Shown here in pieces: positions 1-11,669 of a DNA stretch of 64,000 nt. Under the pieces are notes generated by a model. That model was not told the DNA's origin. It ran no database searches and worked only from the letters and a program-made list of their open reading frames with translations. Both the position numbers and the translations under genes were made by a program. The DNA is taken from contig OZ020618.1 in assembly GCA_963971575.1 (NCBI GenBank), positions 6,016,501 through 6,080,500 of the forward strand, given 5' to 3'. This DNA comes from Liopterus haemorrhoidalis. Lineage: Eukaryota > Arthropoda > Insecta > Coleoptera > Dytiscidae. The stretch's first letter is position 1. The number at the start of each line of letters is the position of its first letter.

Positions 1-365
1 CAAATACATTTTGGCAAACTGTATGCGATAAATGCCAGTTTCAATGGCTCTAACTATTGCCAAAGAATTTCATTAATCAAACTCATCAACAGGGGCGCCG
101 AAATTTTGACATTTCCTTTGGTGTATTTAATCAACAAGATTCACAAAATTTATGGTTCCAAGATAAATTGTTGAAATAGTTAAAAGTTTAATGAGTATTG
201 GGCTAAAATAACTCTATTAGATACTCCCTTTGTCCGAAAATATGGTACACATTTTGATTTTTTTCTTGAGCGAAAATATGATATACATTTACAATTAATT
301 AGAATGATTTTATTTATGAAATAGTTACACATAGTCTAGTAAAACAAAGAATAATACAAACAGTA

Positions 366-779
366 TTAATTTAACAAGGAATTGGCTGTCTTCACAACTT
401 GTATGGAACATGATAATGTTGTTTGTAATCGCCCCTTACGATGAAGTTTTGCATTATTAATGTGAGGAATATTATAGGAATTTCCTTCTTTTGCTAACAT
501 GGTTGCTTCTAAACAAGTTTGCAATGCTATAAAAACATTATCAAGGTTTTGTATGTTTAATGCATTAAATGCATTTTGTACGCATTCAATCAGTTCGTCG
601 ATTGTATTCGGTGAAGCTGTATGTTGAAAGGATTGTATAGAATTGAAAAACCCAAGATCTAATACATTAAAATCTGGACTATTTGGCAGTTGTGATTTAA
701 GTTGATTTGGAACTTCTTCCTTGTAATTCAATACAGTTTTGATCAAAATTCGCCATTTCGTTAGAGCAGCGGATGTCAC
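366..779 (-). pseudogene. C-terminal fragment of a plant-type mariner transposase
   Basis: The frame encodes the third catalytic Asp region (PNSPDFNVLDLGFFNSIQS) followed by the family's C-terminal pattern, including TIDELIECVQNAFNAL and YNIPHINNAKLHRKGRL. In known plant-type mariner transposases this block is PxSPDLNxLDLGFF...IQS, then a helix with DEL, then YKIPHM. The first two catalytic Asp residues and the helix-turn-helix region are absent. The apparent first codon is GTG, inside the truncated body, and is not a true start. The frame ends in a normal stop about 140 bp from the element end. It cannot make an active enzyme. Confidence 0.75.
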
Positions 780-928
780 TTTAATTTATCTAAAATACGC
801 AGTTTTTTTTTTTTGTCTGTGAATTACTTTTGATAACAAAACTATTTGCGCGCCATTTGTTTATTATTTGCCTAGCAACCACTTATTTAGAAATAAAAAC
901 CAAAAAAATATCAAGATAATATTATAAT

Positions 929-1401
929 CTGTCTCAATTTGTAATACGAAACTAAATCTGGTTACTTTGGTGACTGTTGTGGTGTAAATAGACTTTTTTG
1001 AAACCATGTAAACTTGTAAATCTGGCTTTCACATTTTTGGTGAAGTTTCATTATACTGAGGTTATATTCACTCAAAAACTACATGTCAGATACCAAATTG
1101 ACATGTCAAATTTGTGATTGACATGTCTAATATTTTGAATTATATACAAATATTTATTTCATCTTATTTCGCTTATTCATAATTTCTGTTCTGGTTGTAT
1201 AAAATATATTTCAAATACTTGTCAATTTGTGTTTTATACAATTTGTGTTAGTAAGTTGACATATAATTTAATGTCATAATTGACATTGTCAAATATTTTG
1301 AAAGGTGTAACTTCAGAATTACCACCGTAAGATGATATTTTAAATATACAACATAAAAAATGAAGTTTCCCTGTTAGTTTCGTATTACAAAATGAGACAG
1401 A
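929..1401. mobile_element. 473-bp MITE with 28-bp terminal inverted repeats
   Basis: The left end TCTGTCTCAATTTGTAATAC continuing GAAACTAA is mirrored by TTAGTTTCGTATTACAAAAT continuing GAGACAGA on the right, with one mismatch. ATAAT occurs on both flanks and may be the target-site duplication. The interior is AT-rich and non-coding. The insertion splits a roughly 110-bp segment (about 817-928 joined to 1402-1420) that survives uninterrupted at about 2478-2607, so the empty site is visible in the same window. Confidence 0.65.
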
Positions 1402-1423
1402 TAATACTTTCGTTAATCCCACG

Positions 1424-2476
1424 TTTTTAGGGTTTTGTAGGGTTTTGTAGGTATGACCAAAAAACCCTTATACCGTCATTTTGTCGTTTGTCTGTCTGTC
1501 TGTTCGGTAAAAATTGTAGCCAAACGGCTAAACCTAAAGAGTTGAAATTTGACATGCTTATATAACTTTTTGACCCGCACATAGAAAAAATACTAAAACA
1601 TCTAAAAAACATATCCCCCTAAAAATATAAACAAATATATGCTCATCGAAAAAAAATATATTTTTTTACAATTCTGTGTAGGGTATCAAATGAAAGCCCT
1701 TAGTACGTGGATTAACGATCAAATTTATTTTTGCAAAATAAATTATTTTAACGTGATTTTTGCTAAGATTGAAAAAAAATAATTTTGTCCCACACCCTGT
1801 AGCCCAGATGGTTTAAACTAAAAATCTGAAAATTCTATGTAATGTACATTGGTGTGAACCGGAATAGTACAACAGCAATTTTTGATCAGATTATGTTTTC
1901 GGAAAATAATGCATTTTTTGTGTTTTTAACTAAAATATGTTAAATATTTAATTCTCTATGTAACACAGTAGATAAGTAAGCGCTCGTAGCGTAGTGCGTT
2001 TCGTCGTTTCTTTGTAATTTGCAAACTAGAGATCGATTCCTGTCAATTTTAACTTTTCTGTTTTTTTTGCATTTTTATTTTGTTTAAATTATTTTGTCAA
2101 AATTCTAGTTATATTTTGGTAAATGTTGCATTTAATTTTTAAAAGCGTAAATTTAATAACCAGTGGGAAGTGTTGAAATTATAATTTAATTCTATGTTTG
2201 AATGTATAGAAATCAGAGGGCGGGGCTTATGATTTAAACAACCAATGGAAGCCATTGGCGCAATTTTCAAGATCCTAATGAACCTTGCTATATAAAAAAA
2301 AAATACTGCACATATTTAGAAACTTAAATAATGGTATTAGGCATTCGAATTAAAATTCATAAAAAAAAATTGACATAAAATTTGTTTTGGCATCCCAAAT
2401 AATCATCATTCAGTTACTAAGTACCTGCGAAACCCTGAAATGTGTGAAAATTCACACTTCATATCAATTTTTTTCT
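1424..2476 (+). repeat. R-family repeat, subfamily R1, copy 1 with tRNA-like module
   Basis: The copy begins with TTTTAGGGTTTTGTAGG, followed by a TCTG microsatellite and the block with AAATTGTAGCCAAACGGCTAA. It ends in a hairpin (GTGTGAAAATTCACAC) followed by TTCATATCAATTTTTT. The outer segments AGGGTTTTGTAGGTA and, on the other strand, CAGGGTTTCGCAGGTA are imperfect inverted repeats. Positions 1980-2045 resemble a tRNA gene: A-box-like TCGTAGCGTAGTGCG and B-box-like GAGATCGATTCC. It codes for nothing. At least nine related copies or fragments occur in the window. The class is undetermined. Confidence 0.6.
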
Positions 2477-2643
2477 GTGGAATACTTTTGACAAATGCAA
2501 AACTATTTGCGCGCCATTTATTTATTAGTTGCCTAGCAACCACTTATTTAGAAATAAAAACAAAAAAATATAAAGATAATATTACTTTCGTTAATCCCAC
2601 ATTTTTTTAAAGTTCTATACCATATTTTCGTACGGAGGGAATA

Positions 2644-3116
2644 ACTATTTTGCAAAATGGTCATTGACGCGCTTCATAGTTTTACTATTTATAAATACTA
2701 AATACTATAAATAATAATTCTAACTTTACCACGGAACACTTGCATTTCATAAATCTAACTTAATATAGATTCTAAATAAATTAAAAATGCAATGTGCATT
2801 AAAAAAATGTTGATACGCCACTGGCGTAATTATTTTTAAAATTATAAATTTGATTTTGGCTAAATATAAAATATTATAAACATTCGTACGCTACATAAAT
2901 ATGTTTTGGAAATTTTTAAATTTATAAATTTTGACTTGCTGACCAACTTATCAATTTCTCCGTTACTAACTCTCTTGGATTATTTTAATCGTGTACCGAA
3001 TTTGGCCCAGATCAGTGAAAGGGTTTGAGAGCGAAAAAACAGACAAACAGACATTTGTTTTTATAAATAAGATGAGTACGTGGTGGTCCTGGACACCTAG
3101 ACGTTGTGAACTTGTT
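2644..3116. other. AT-rich stretch with no recognised feature
   Basis: No splice-flanked open frame, terminal repeat or RNA-like structure was found here. Confidence 0.4.
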
Positions 3117-3532
3117 ATACCGGGTGAATTATTTAAGGAGCAACATACATGTTTCACATATAATGTTAATGAAGTGAGTTATTTCATTTGCAACGTAGCA
3201 AATTATGAAAGCAAGCTCATATCCATGGCAACAGATATGCAATGGTGATTAGATACAATAGTTATTTGACATGATAAAGTTCCTAGACGGCTAAAAATAG
3301 TAAATTAGAAACAATAAATGAATTTTTATTAGTTTGTTTATATTTACATACAAACAAAAATAATAATGTTCTTAGTAGCTAAGTCCAAAACTATTTTAAA
3401 AAATAATATTTTGTCTTTTCTATGGATCCGATAAGCATTTGTTTTATGGCTATGTTGCTTTTGAAATAACTCACTTCATTAACATTATATGTGAAACATG
3501 TATGTTGCTCCTTAAATAATTCACCCGGTATA
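3117..3532. repeat. Inverted repeat with 68-bp identical core arms
   Basis: About 3117-3186 and 3464-3532 are reverse complements over 68 bases, with weaker similarity inward for about 16 more bases. Read outward-in, both arms translate to the same peptide, containing PGELFKEQHTCFTYNVNEV. The spacer of about 260 bp is AT-rich. The arms may be a duplicated exon fragment or the ends of an unclassified element. Confidence 0.55.
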
Positions 3533-4404
3533 TGCATGATGAATGTATTATTTTGAAAGCTGTTTGACATTTCTCGCATAGTTTTAATCTGGTGTTTCCT
3601 CTAATCGCTGCCATAGATAATCCAGACACATTCAGACGCTGTCGATCGCCCGTTCTGGCATCGAACCAAATCAATGATATTTAACAGGAATTAATTGACC
3701 CACTCTTTATATAGACCAATTGAAATGCATTATCTCTCAGTCATTAGACACACCGCCTTTATTACGCACTCTAAGAACAAGTTAAAAATTTGGGAATGAA
3801 ATAATCTAATATAGAATCTTCACTAAAGAAAACTACACCCCTTAGGGGTTAAAGTGTATATTTGAAAACCCAGACAATTAAAGATAAATCCAAATTTTAA
3901 TATTTTGTTTCACGTTCTGAAACATGAATAAATATATAGTGCTGAAATGTTTATATGTTTCATAGCTATTTGCGTATTAAGAGCGCGAAAGAGAAGAGAC
4001 GCTACGCGTCGCGCGGCAATTACGCTTTGCACTCGAATTACACACAATATTTTTTCTACAGCCACATGCATAAATCATACACATCACTATTAATTATCTT
4101 TTACTTTTATATTAAAAGTACAATTTGTATTATTTCTTATTATAATACTAGATCCCGAAGAATTTTTAGCTGAATTAAGAAAAAAAAAACTTTTTTATGA
4201 TTATTTTTTTGTGTGTATGTAATATCACTGTCACTGTTTTCCATAATTTTTAAATATTTAAATGAAATAAAATTAACTTAATAGTTTTCTTTAAAATTTA
4301 AATTTTATTGCAACAAATGTAGAACGAATTAATAGTCATTAATAATATCGAAACTATTTATTCCTTGCCCTGGATACAAGGAAATGATATATGAAAACGA
4401 GTTA
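3533..4404. other. Stretch with no recognised feature
   Basis: AT-rich sequence with no convincing exon or repeat end. A 72-codon open frame at 3955-4173 has no recognisable domain and is probably chance. Confidence 0.4.
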
Positions 4405-5298
4405 GACCTGGTCTTTCCACCTTCAGGTAAACCTCTAAGTAACTATCTGACAGATAATGTTATCTGGATCGTCATCTGCTGAATAAATGTCAATACCAAT
4501 AGATTAAAGGTAATCTACGATTTACAAGATATGTAATAATATACTATTCTAAAGAAATTTCAAGGAAATTTTTAGTTTTTCATTGTATTTTTAATTCTTT
4601 TTGATTGTCTGTCAATATAATAACAACAAAAATATGGCAAATATATTAGTAAAAATTAATATCTCTGCCTGAAGAAGTAGAAGGGCCTTTTAATATATCA
4701 ACTGATTATTTAGGCAAATTTTGAGTGGAATAAATGCTTTTTTTCAGTCTTTTCTTGGACGTAAAAAATCACTTTCCATAAAATGCAACGAGCAAACTTG
4801 CATGCATGGGCTTGGATTTTTGCCCATTTTTAGTTTTTGGGTCCATAAAAACCTACGAACCACTTTCTCTTTGCCTCCAAACGTCATTTCAATTGTTTTT
4901 TTTTTTTTTTCGATTTATGTAAATTATGGAATTTTTAAGAAGGATTCTTCCTTATTCATGATTTACATTGCGGCACACAACAAAATTGATTGTTTTTTTT
5001 TTTTTCATGATTCATGAAAATAAAACACAAGCAACAAAAAACACGTATTTCTCCATTGAACAAATAAAACAATGTCACTTTCGTATCTTCCGCAAATTGT
5101 CACCAGATGTCAGGGCGCTTAGGAAGTTTCCCCTATCAGTGAATTCAATACGTCAGTCTCATTATCCGTTGGATAACTATCCGATAGATACATTTATATC
5201 GAAAGACGGAATGACATTTATTCAGCACAGAAATTATCACATAACCTTATCTGTCAAATAGTGACCTAGAGTTTTGCCTGAAAGTGGAAAGACTGGGC
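4405..5298. mobile_element. PIF/Harbinger-like non-autonomous element (894 bp)
   Basis: The flanks carry TTA at 4402-4404 and 5299-5301, the 3-bp target duplication typical of PIF/Harbinger. The ends are inverted repeats of about 50 bp: the left reads GACCTGGTCTTTCCACCTTC and the reverse complement of the right reads GCCCAGTCTTTCCACTTTC, both running on to GACAGATAA. The open frames inside (about 4721-5261) show no transposase motif. Confidence 0.65.
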
Positions 5299-5800
5299 TT
5301 AAATCGCGTATTATGTGATGGAATGACATTTTTTTAAAAATATTTGTAGGTTATACAGAGCGAATTTATTTACTTTGTGTTTTAAAGCGCAAAGTAATAG
5401 TCCTTGGCAAATGTCAATTTTGCGTTATTATCGCAGAGCGCAAAAGCCAAAACCAAAAAACAATATTTTCTTTTTTATATTTTTAAATCTGAGGTGCGTA
5501 AAATATTAGAATCCCTGAATGAAAATAGATTTAGAATTTAAAATATTCACAAAACAAAGTGACTCATATTGTGATCTAGTTTACTGCTATTACATTTGGC
5601 ATAAAACTAGATTTTTTCACATTTAAAAAGTAAACTTTAAATTTAAAGCAGCATTGGAAATTTAAGGGAATGTGTGTGGAAATTACAATTACTGGCAAAT
5701 TATAAGCGTATCCTATTTTTTTTTTTACAATTTATTCCACCAGGTTTAAAATACGGCTCATTTATTTTTATTATATTCGTTTGTTTATGCTGTATGCTGT
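5299..5800. other. Stretch with no recognised feature
   Basis: AT-rich; nothing supportable seen between the Harbinger-like element and the Helitron-like copy. Confidence 0.4.
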
Positions 5801-5819
5801 CATTTGTTTTTGTTGTATT

Positions 5820-6500
5820 TAATTGTTCGTTTGTGTGAATGTATGTATGTTCCCTCAAAACTAAAGAATGGCTTCAGAGATTTAAAAAATACGTACACCA
5901 GCGTGTTTATTGCATCGTTTATATAAAATAGGCCTACTTTAATGACACTCAGAATCCCTGATTTTTTAATACAATTTAAATCAAGAAAATACTTTAAATT
6001 ATATAAAAATAATGTATAAATTGACGAGCTCGAATATACATATATATTCTTAATGGAATTGGTGTATTTTACCGGGATTTTAGGTCATAAGAAAAAACAT
6101 CAAATTATTGAATATTCAATACCGGTTTCGATAACTTTATTATCTTCCTCAGTTGATCTAAGTAGACAAAACAAAAAGAGAGAATACAATATAATGCAAA
6201 TTATTACACTAATACGTATACGTTACACAAATATAATATAAAAGTAGACTTACTCAATTGTATGATATTAAAAGTAGTTTTATCGACATGCTGATATTAA
6301 AAAGTAGTACAACTAATTTCATAATTAAAATTTTTACAATCAATAACATATTATAGGTATTGAATATTCAATAATTTGATGTTTTTTCTCATGACCTAAA
6401 ATCCCGGTAAAATACACTAACTCCATTAAGAATATATATAAAAATAATTCCCTAAAAACATAAATGCTTAGAACTTTGTTCTTAATTATCGTATAAGAGT
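5820..6500 (+). mobile_element. Helitron-like remnant interrupted by a MITE
   Basis: The segment aligns with 7610-7880: both contain CTACACCAGCGTGT-like or ACACAAGCGTGTCCATGGCA-like blocks, then AAATAG(G/A)CC and CACTCAGAATCCCTGA-like sequence, and both resume with CTTAAAAGCATCAACGC-like sequence. The long-TIR MITE at 6041-6439 splits this copy. The expected CTAGT end is not preserved here. Confidence 0.4.
6041..6439. mobile_element. MITE with about 83-bp terminal inverted repeats
   Basis: The left arm (about 6041-6123) runs from TATATATTCTTAATGGAATT through TTTACCGGGATTTTAGGTCA to TTGAATATTCAATAC. The right arm (about 6356-6439) is its near-perfect reverse complement. The middle is about 230 bp of non-coding AT-rich sequence. 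Superfamily is unassigned because no clear target duplication was found. Confidence 0.65.
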
Positions 6501-7600
6501 CTCGTTTGCACCAACGTGTTCAGAAAATCTTTTAAAGCTTTTTTTATGCCTTAAAACTTCTTAATTTTTATAAAGAAATTAAAAAAGACTCCGGCGTTCT
6601 GTAACACAAAGCCGAAGCGAGCGTGCAAGTATGTTGAAAGCTGAGATGGTTTATTTGTGGTGGGGATAATATGCGACGTAAATTAATAAATTTCACTAAA
6701 TCGGTGTAGTCCGGGAGGCAGCGTTGCAAGTGACCTGGTCAATTCATCCCGATTGATTCCTATTGGAAATTATTCCTTTCGGGTAGTAAGTTAATGATCT
6801 AAGCGTCAGCTGCGTTGGTAGTGGTAGGTCTGGTAGTGAGAAAATGTACATATTGTAAAAAAAAATCCAAAAGTCATTTTAAGCCACTTGAAAATTTGCA
6901 CAGTTATTGTTTAAGTGATAATAATAATAATAATAAAGAAGTCGGTTGCGTGCGTAGTGGGGGATTATACGTCAGTCGCTTGTATAAACCTGTCATAAAA
7001 AAAATGATGTAAAGTCATTTCAAATTCAATGAAACTTATATACATTGTATAATTATAACATTGTATAATGGTAAATAAAAACTATACTAGTTAATGGTTA
7101 TTATAATTAAATATAAACTAGCATAAATAAACGATATTTATAAATTGGTTATTATAACCAAACTTTTATCTGTCACTTCAAATTGTTAAGTTGGCAGTGA
7201 GAAGTAACAAAAGAATAATAAAAACAACAATCAGCTCTTTGCACAATGGGGGTATGGCCATCAGCTGAGGGATTATAATTGCTGAGCGGGCATTTAGCCT
7301 AAGCATTTTATAATGTAATCAATGATGTAACTGACGATCTTTACCCCGTTATGTCGGCAGCTGATTTTTATTTAATATAATATGTAAACTATTCATTATG
7401 AAAATTTCAAGTGGCTTGAAATCAATTTAGCTATATTTTAATTGTTTTAATCGATTTTTTATATTATATTTTGACACCAAATTAGATTAAAAAATTAGAT
7501 TAGAATAAAAAATTCGTTTTAAATGCGAATCTTTCTTATTATTTTTTAGGACAGGGTTTTCATTATTTTTCACATGCAGAAAATCTGTACTAATATATTA
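6440..7600. other. Unassigned stretch with a slightly less AT-rich core
   Basis: About 6590-7020 is less AT-rich than its surroundings and holds a TAA microsatellite near 6920. No conserved motif, splice-flanked frame or terminal repeat could be assigned. Confidence 0.35.
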
Positions 7601-7604
7601 ATTA

Positions 7605-7953
7605 GTTCACTTGGGTGTATGCATGTTACCCCGAAATTAAATAACTCCTTCAACGATAAAAAAAAGAAAAATACACAAGCGTGTCCATGGCATCTTTATA
7701 GTAAAATAGACCGGTGTTTCTGACTCTCAGGGTACCCGAATTCCTTTAAATTAATTTCAATCAAAATTAATTGTAACTGATTGAATTTTAAATAATTCAA
7801 ACTAAAACGTTAAAATTATTTGGAAAAAATCCTTAAAAGCATCAACGCTAAGAAATATGTACCAAATTACCATAGCAGCCGTTGATACACAAGTGAAGTA
7901 GATATGCAGAGGGAGAGGTGAAGGGAGGAACAGACACCGGGCACATCAGCTAG
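7605..7953 (+). mobile_element. Helitron-like 3' end
   Basis: The segment ends in ACCGGGCACATCAGCTAGT. Insect Helitrons commonly end in GGGCAC..CAGCTAG inserted before T, where CTAG fits the CTRR rule. A partner copy lies at 5820-6500. No Rep/helicase coding sequence is present, so it is non-autonomous at best. Confidence 0.45.
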
Positions 7954-8324
7954 TAATACTATAAAGAGAGCGTCGATATATAATACAAGATATCGCGCAT
8001 AATTACGCTAACTTATTTTTAGTAGTGTGAATTACGAAAAAAATATTTATATTGACTAATCAATGAATCAGAGTCATAAATCCATCAATTTTATGACGTG
8101 TAAGCTACGTCAAAATTTACTATTTGGCACATATTCAACTTATAACTGTAATTCTGAAAGTTTGACTTACTTTTTCTGTTTATATTAAGTAAAATTTCGA
8201 AGTGCTTGTTTATTTTTGTAATGAAGTATTTAAAAATAAAACCAGTTTATAACCATGTTTTAAGTAGATTTGCCAAGGATTTTAAAATTGAACAAATTGC
8301 TACATTTTTTGCAATGAAAATTGA

Positions 8325-8546
8325 GTGAAGTTTTTGAAAAAGATAAATGGTTTGGCATTGTTTAAGTCATGTGTTAAAAAAAAGTACATAAAATTAAACT
8401 ATGTTCAGGTTTCAAAAGATTTTTTCAAGTTTCAAGACTTATTTATTCAGAACTTATTTATTCATGCACTTTTTAAGATGGGAAAACATTTTTACTCAGT
8501 ACATTACATTTATATTGTTAAAATTAAAAATAATTTGAGACATTAA
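8325..8546 (+). other. Open frame without recognisable product
   Basis: A 73-codon frame rich in Lys, Phe and Ile, as expected of chance translation of AT-rich DNA. No domain, signal or splice context supports a gene. Confidence 0.15.
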
Positions 8547-8549
8547 TTT

Positions 8550-9042
8550 ATGCCTACGAAAAAATTTCTATATGTAATTATATTCGTAGATTCTTAGAGA
8601 ATAAATCTGCGAAATATTGTTCATATCAGTCAAAGGATATAAGAATAATAATAGAAAAAGGACATATATATATAATGATATTCGTAGATTCTTAGAGAAT
8701 AAATCTGCAAAATATAGTTCATATCGGTTAAAGGATATAGGCGTGTCTAGAGTTTCTCTTTTATGTCTATGAAACCCTAAACATTCATATATGTAATTTT
8801 ATCCGCAGTTTTTTAGATAATAAATCTGCAAAAAAAAATTCATATCGATCATAGGATATAGGAGTGTCTAGAGTTTCTTGTTTATGCTGACGAAACCCTA
8901 GACATTTCTATATGCAATTTTATCCGCAGTTTCTTAGAGAATAAATCTGCAAAATATTGTTCATATCGGTCAAATCATATAAGAGTATATAGAGTTTGTT
9001 GTTTATACCTACGAAATCCTACACATTTCTATATGTAATTAT
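8550..9042. repeat. Tandem repeat, about four units of roughly 100-120 bp
   Basis: The block CTTAGAGAATAAATCTGC recurs near 8596, 8691, 8813 (variant) and 8933, followed each time by a TTCATATCGGTCAAAGGATA-like block and in most units by TCTAGAGTTTCT and ACGAAACCCTA. Units diverge by several percent and by small indels. The array is interrupted at its right end by the MITE at 9044-9440 and resumes after it with TTCGTAGAT. Confidence 0.65.
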
Positions 9043-9043
9043 A

Positions 9044-9440
9044 CAGTCTGTTTCAAACGCTTAGGCGGAACTAAATGGGAATTTCGTTCTTTTAGGTTGT
9101 CACGACAAGGGACCTTGCTTGGGTTATTTAATTTTTTCACGTTGGAATGTCAAAATTCAATATTACAACAATGAAACCATGGAAACGAATGACCTATGTC
9201 AAAATTAAATTATTTTTAATGACAAAAAAATAAATAAATGGGAAATTTCTATTAAGAATGATACAAAAAATCAAAATATAAAGAAAATGACATTTTAAAA
9301 TGATATTAACCTTAACCAAAAAATGTTTATTGTAAGTATGATTTACAAAGCTTAAACAAAACGGCCGAAAAGCACGATTTAAGCGATGAAAGTAACTAAA
9401 TTGCAAAATCTAGTTCCGCCTAAGCGTTTGAAACAGACTG
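9044..9440. mobile_element. Tc1/mariner-type MITE, family CAGTCTG, copy 1 (397 bp)
   Basis: The ends CAGTCTGTTTCAAACGCTTA and its reverse complement extend to about 30 bp, through GGCGGAACTA. TA flanks both ends, and the neighbouring tandem repeat shows the empty site (ATTATATTCG), proving TA duplication. It is nearly identical to the 397-bp copy at 14999-15395, which points to recent movement. The 70-codon minus frame inside is a by-product; it lacks DDE motifs. Confidence 0.8.
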
Positions 9441-10194
9441 TATTCGTAGATATAATTTTAAAACAATATTGTTTAAATTTCAGACCAGTCCGAATCCCAT
9501 TACTTCCTCATACTAAAATAAATAAATAAAAGTTTGAGGAGTCGTTGGAATGATGTCAAAAGTCGGGCTGACTGGGAGTGCCCAGAAAGAGAAATATTTA
9601 TTAGTGTAAAAATGCAGCATATCTAAGAATATTGAGAGACTAGGCCACGGTTAATATTGTGTATAAAAATAGTGTTGAATGTTTTGAAATGTTGACAGAG
9701 GCCAAAACACATGAGTTAAAAATATTAAAGGTACATTGAAGTAAATTATAAGTGTCCACTATTTTAATTTAGTTACAGCACTATAATACTTTATGGCGTT
9801 GTAAGGTTAAACAAACAAACAAAATGACAAAATGATTTGTTAACATTTTCAAACACAAACATCAAAATATATAAGTCTCTTATTAGTGTGGAAACCTCGC
9901 TAAAGATGAAGAATTCCGCTGATGATTCAACGAGCATTTGCTCACAATATCCACAAAAGACCTGACACTTAACAGTGCAAGATGTACGACTCGTATGAGT
10001 ACGTTTATAAAATTTATAGGGTAGTTTTAAAAGTTTAGAGACTTGCAAGCGTACTTACGAGATGCGCACGTATCAAGATCTAGGTATAGCTATCCAGTTC
10101 TCCAGTTAGTCAGATAAATATTGAAAGCGCTGTGTTTTTATTGTAAGGAAAAAAATCGACAACTTCCGAAATAATAATCAGACCAAAAAACCTT
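9441..10194. other. Stretch with no recognised feature
   Basis: Nothing supportable was seen; an 85-codon minus frame (9791-10048) has no recognisable domain. Confidence 0.35.
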
Positions 10195-10593
10195 TTATTC
10201 CTGTTCATATTACTATGCATTTTTTTTTTTTTTTTCAGAATTTTGGGATAAATATTTTTAAAAAAACATCTTTTCGGTACTTAATCTACGCATTGATTAA
10301 ATCTACGCCTTAAGAGATTTCTTTTGATACCATACAACAAATTTAAAAAAATATATTTTAATTTTAGACAAAAAAAAAAACAATATTTTTCTATAAAGTA
10401 ATCTGATCAAAAGTTCCTATTGAACTATTCCGATTCCCATCAATGTACATTATTGAGAATTTTTTCAGATTTTTAAACCAACCACTCTGAGAAATAGGGA
10501 GACAAAAGTTTTTTGACACATTTTTGCAAAAATTCCCTAACAATATTTGATTTTTCAAAAATAAAAGTTTATTAATTATCGATGCATTAGGGG

Positions 10594-11309
10594 CAATGGT
10601 GAGCTATAGGGGGCTTGCGGGGCCTTTTTTAAATTATTCTATGATTTGCGAGCCCTTTGTTCTTCTTGGTAACTATTTTCGCAAAAAGAAAATATAATAC
10701 CTTGAAATCATTTTCATTACATACATTTGTAAAGCGACGAATTTATATAATTTTGTTGTTTTTTTTTTTTGTATAAAATAAACCATTTAATTAACTTTTT
10801 TTTTGTTTTTATGTCAGTCTTTGTGACACATTGCTAGAGTACTATACTCTATCTCTGAAAGACTAATAGTAATAAATCATTTTGTCAGGCAGTTACCAGT
10901 GGCGTGCACATTTTAAACACGTTTAAATTGGTTTTGTGTATTTCTATATTACTATTCATCGTTTTATTAAACGCACGCATGTGATCATATTTATCATATC
11001 ATTAAACACACCCCGTGACCATATTTTTCCTCAAAATTTTAGGGTCAAATTTTTATGGTCTATTGTGTCTAACTCTAGTTCGTTTTCCCATATAATATGT
11101 GCGGCACACTCGGTTGTTTTTAACAATATTTCGTTTCGAACTATTCATATTTTGTCGCTTTTGTTTTACCGCTTCTGTGTGATAATACAATAACTTTTTA
11201 CAAATAATAAATTTTATTACTATCAGTCTTTCGGAGATAGAGATTAGTTCATGCGATCCTCGAGGAAAAAAAGCGAGGCCCTTGTTAAAAAATTCATAGC
11301 TCACCACTG
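10594..11309. mobile_element. hAT-type non-autonomous element (716 bp) with perfect 8-bp duplication
   Basis: The target ATTAGGGG occurs at 10586-10593 and 11310-11317. The ends CAATGGTGAGCTATA and, reverse-complemented, CAGTGGTGAGCTATG are inverted repeats. An 8-bp duplication with CA(R)TGG ends is diagnostic of hAT. It carries a smaller nested MITE at 10843-11242. Confidence 0.75.
10843..11242. mobile_element. MITE family TATACTCTATCTC, copy 1
   Basis: The left end TATACTCTATCTCTGAAAGA and the right end's reverse complement CTCTATCTCCGAAAGACTGA are inverted repeats. A second copy in opposite orientation lies at 39577-39980, sharing GCGGCACACTCGGTTGTTTT in the interior. The open frames of 84-85 codons in both copies arise from this conserved non-coding interior. 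Confidence 0.6.
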
Positions 11310-11669
11310 ATTAGGGGGCTTCATTTGATACCCCACTGAAAATTTTTTAAAAAATATTTATTTTTTCACTAAATCCATATTTGTTTATATTTTTCTCACT
11401 ATGTATTTTTTTAAACTCTCTATAGTATTCCTATACATGGATCAAAGAGATGTACAAATTTCAACTTTCTATGTTCAGCCGTTTGGCCACAATTTCTACC
11501 AAACAGACAGACAGACACATGAGTGACGTTATAATTTTTTTTAGTCATAATTAGAAAACCCTAAAGGTGACCCTAAAAATATACATGCAGCATTAAATTC
11601 TAAAATAAATTTCATTTAACAAGAAACTATTGAAAAAACAATTCGAAATTTTTCCGCGTATTTCAAAAT

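Larger units (their letters stand above)
222..2643 (-). mobile_element. Composite Tc1/mariner element of the plant-type (DD39D-like) lineage
   Basis: The two ends form an inverted repeat: the left end reads TACTCCCTTTGTCCGAAAAT and the right end, reverse-complemented, reads TATTCCCTCCGTACGAAAAT, both followed by ATGGTA. This CTCCCTCCGTCCG-type terminus with TA flanks is typical of plant-type mariner-like elements and their Stowaway relatives. A decayed transposase C-terminus lies inside the left end on the minus strand. The interior has been invaded by a 473-bp MITE and an R-family repeat, so little of the original element remains. A second remnant of the same family ends at 60724. Confidence 0.7.
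10195..11580 (-). repeat. R-family repeat (R2 type), minus orientation, split by a hAT insertion
   Basis: 10195-10593 and 11310-11580 together make one R copy: GGGAGACAAAAGTTTTTTGAC, the ATTCCGATTCCCATCAATGTAC block, then GGCTTCATTTGATACCCCAC and the closing AAACAGACAGACAGACACAT with AAACCCTAAAGG. The copy is broken between these parts by the element at 10594-11309. Confidence 0.55.

Noticed and set aside
1424..2476. R family as a Helitron because of its terminal hairpin
   Set aside because: The end is T-rich and not CTRR, no 5' TC rule could be fixed, and the outer segments look like imperfect inverted repeats. Class left open.
9194..9406. 70-codon frame repeated at 14561-14773 and 15149-15361, apparently a conserved protein
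   Set aside because: The frame is conserved only because the MITE itself is multi-copy; it has no catalytic motif and Phe/Ile/Asn-rich composition.
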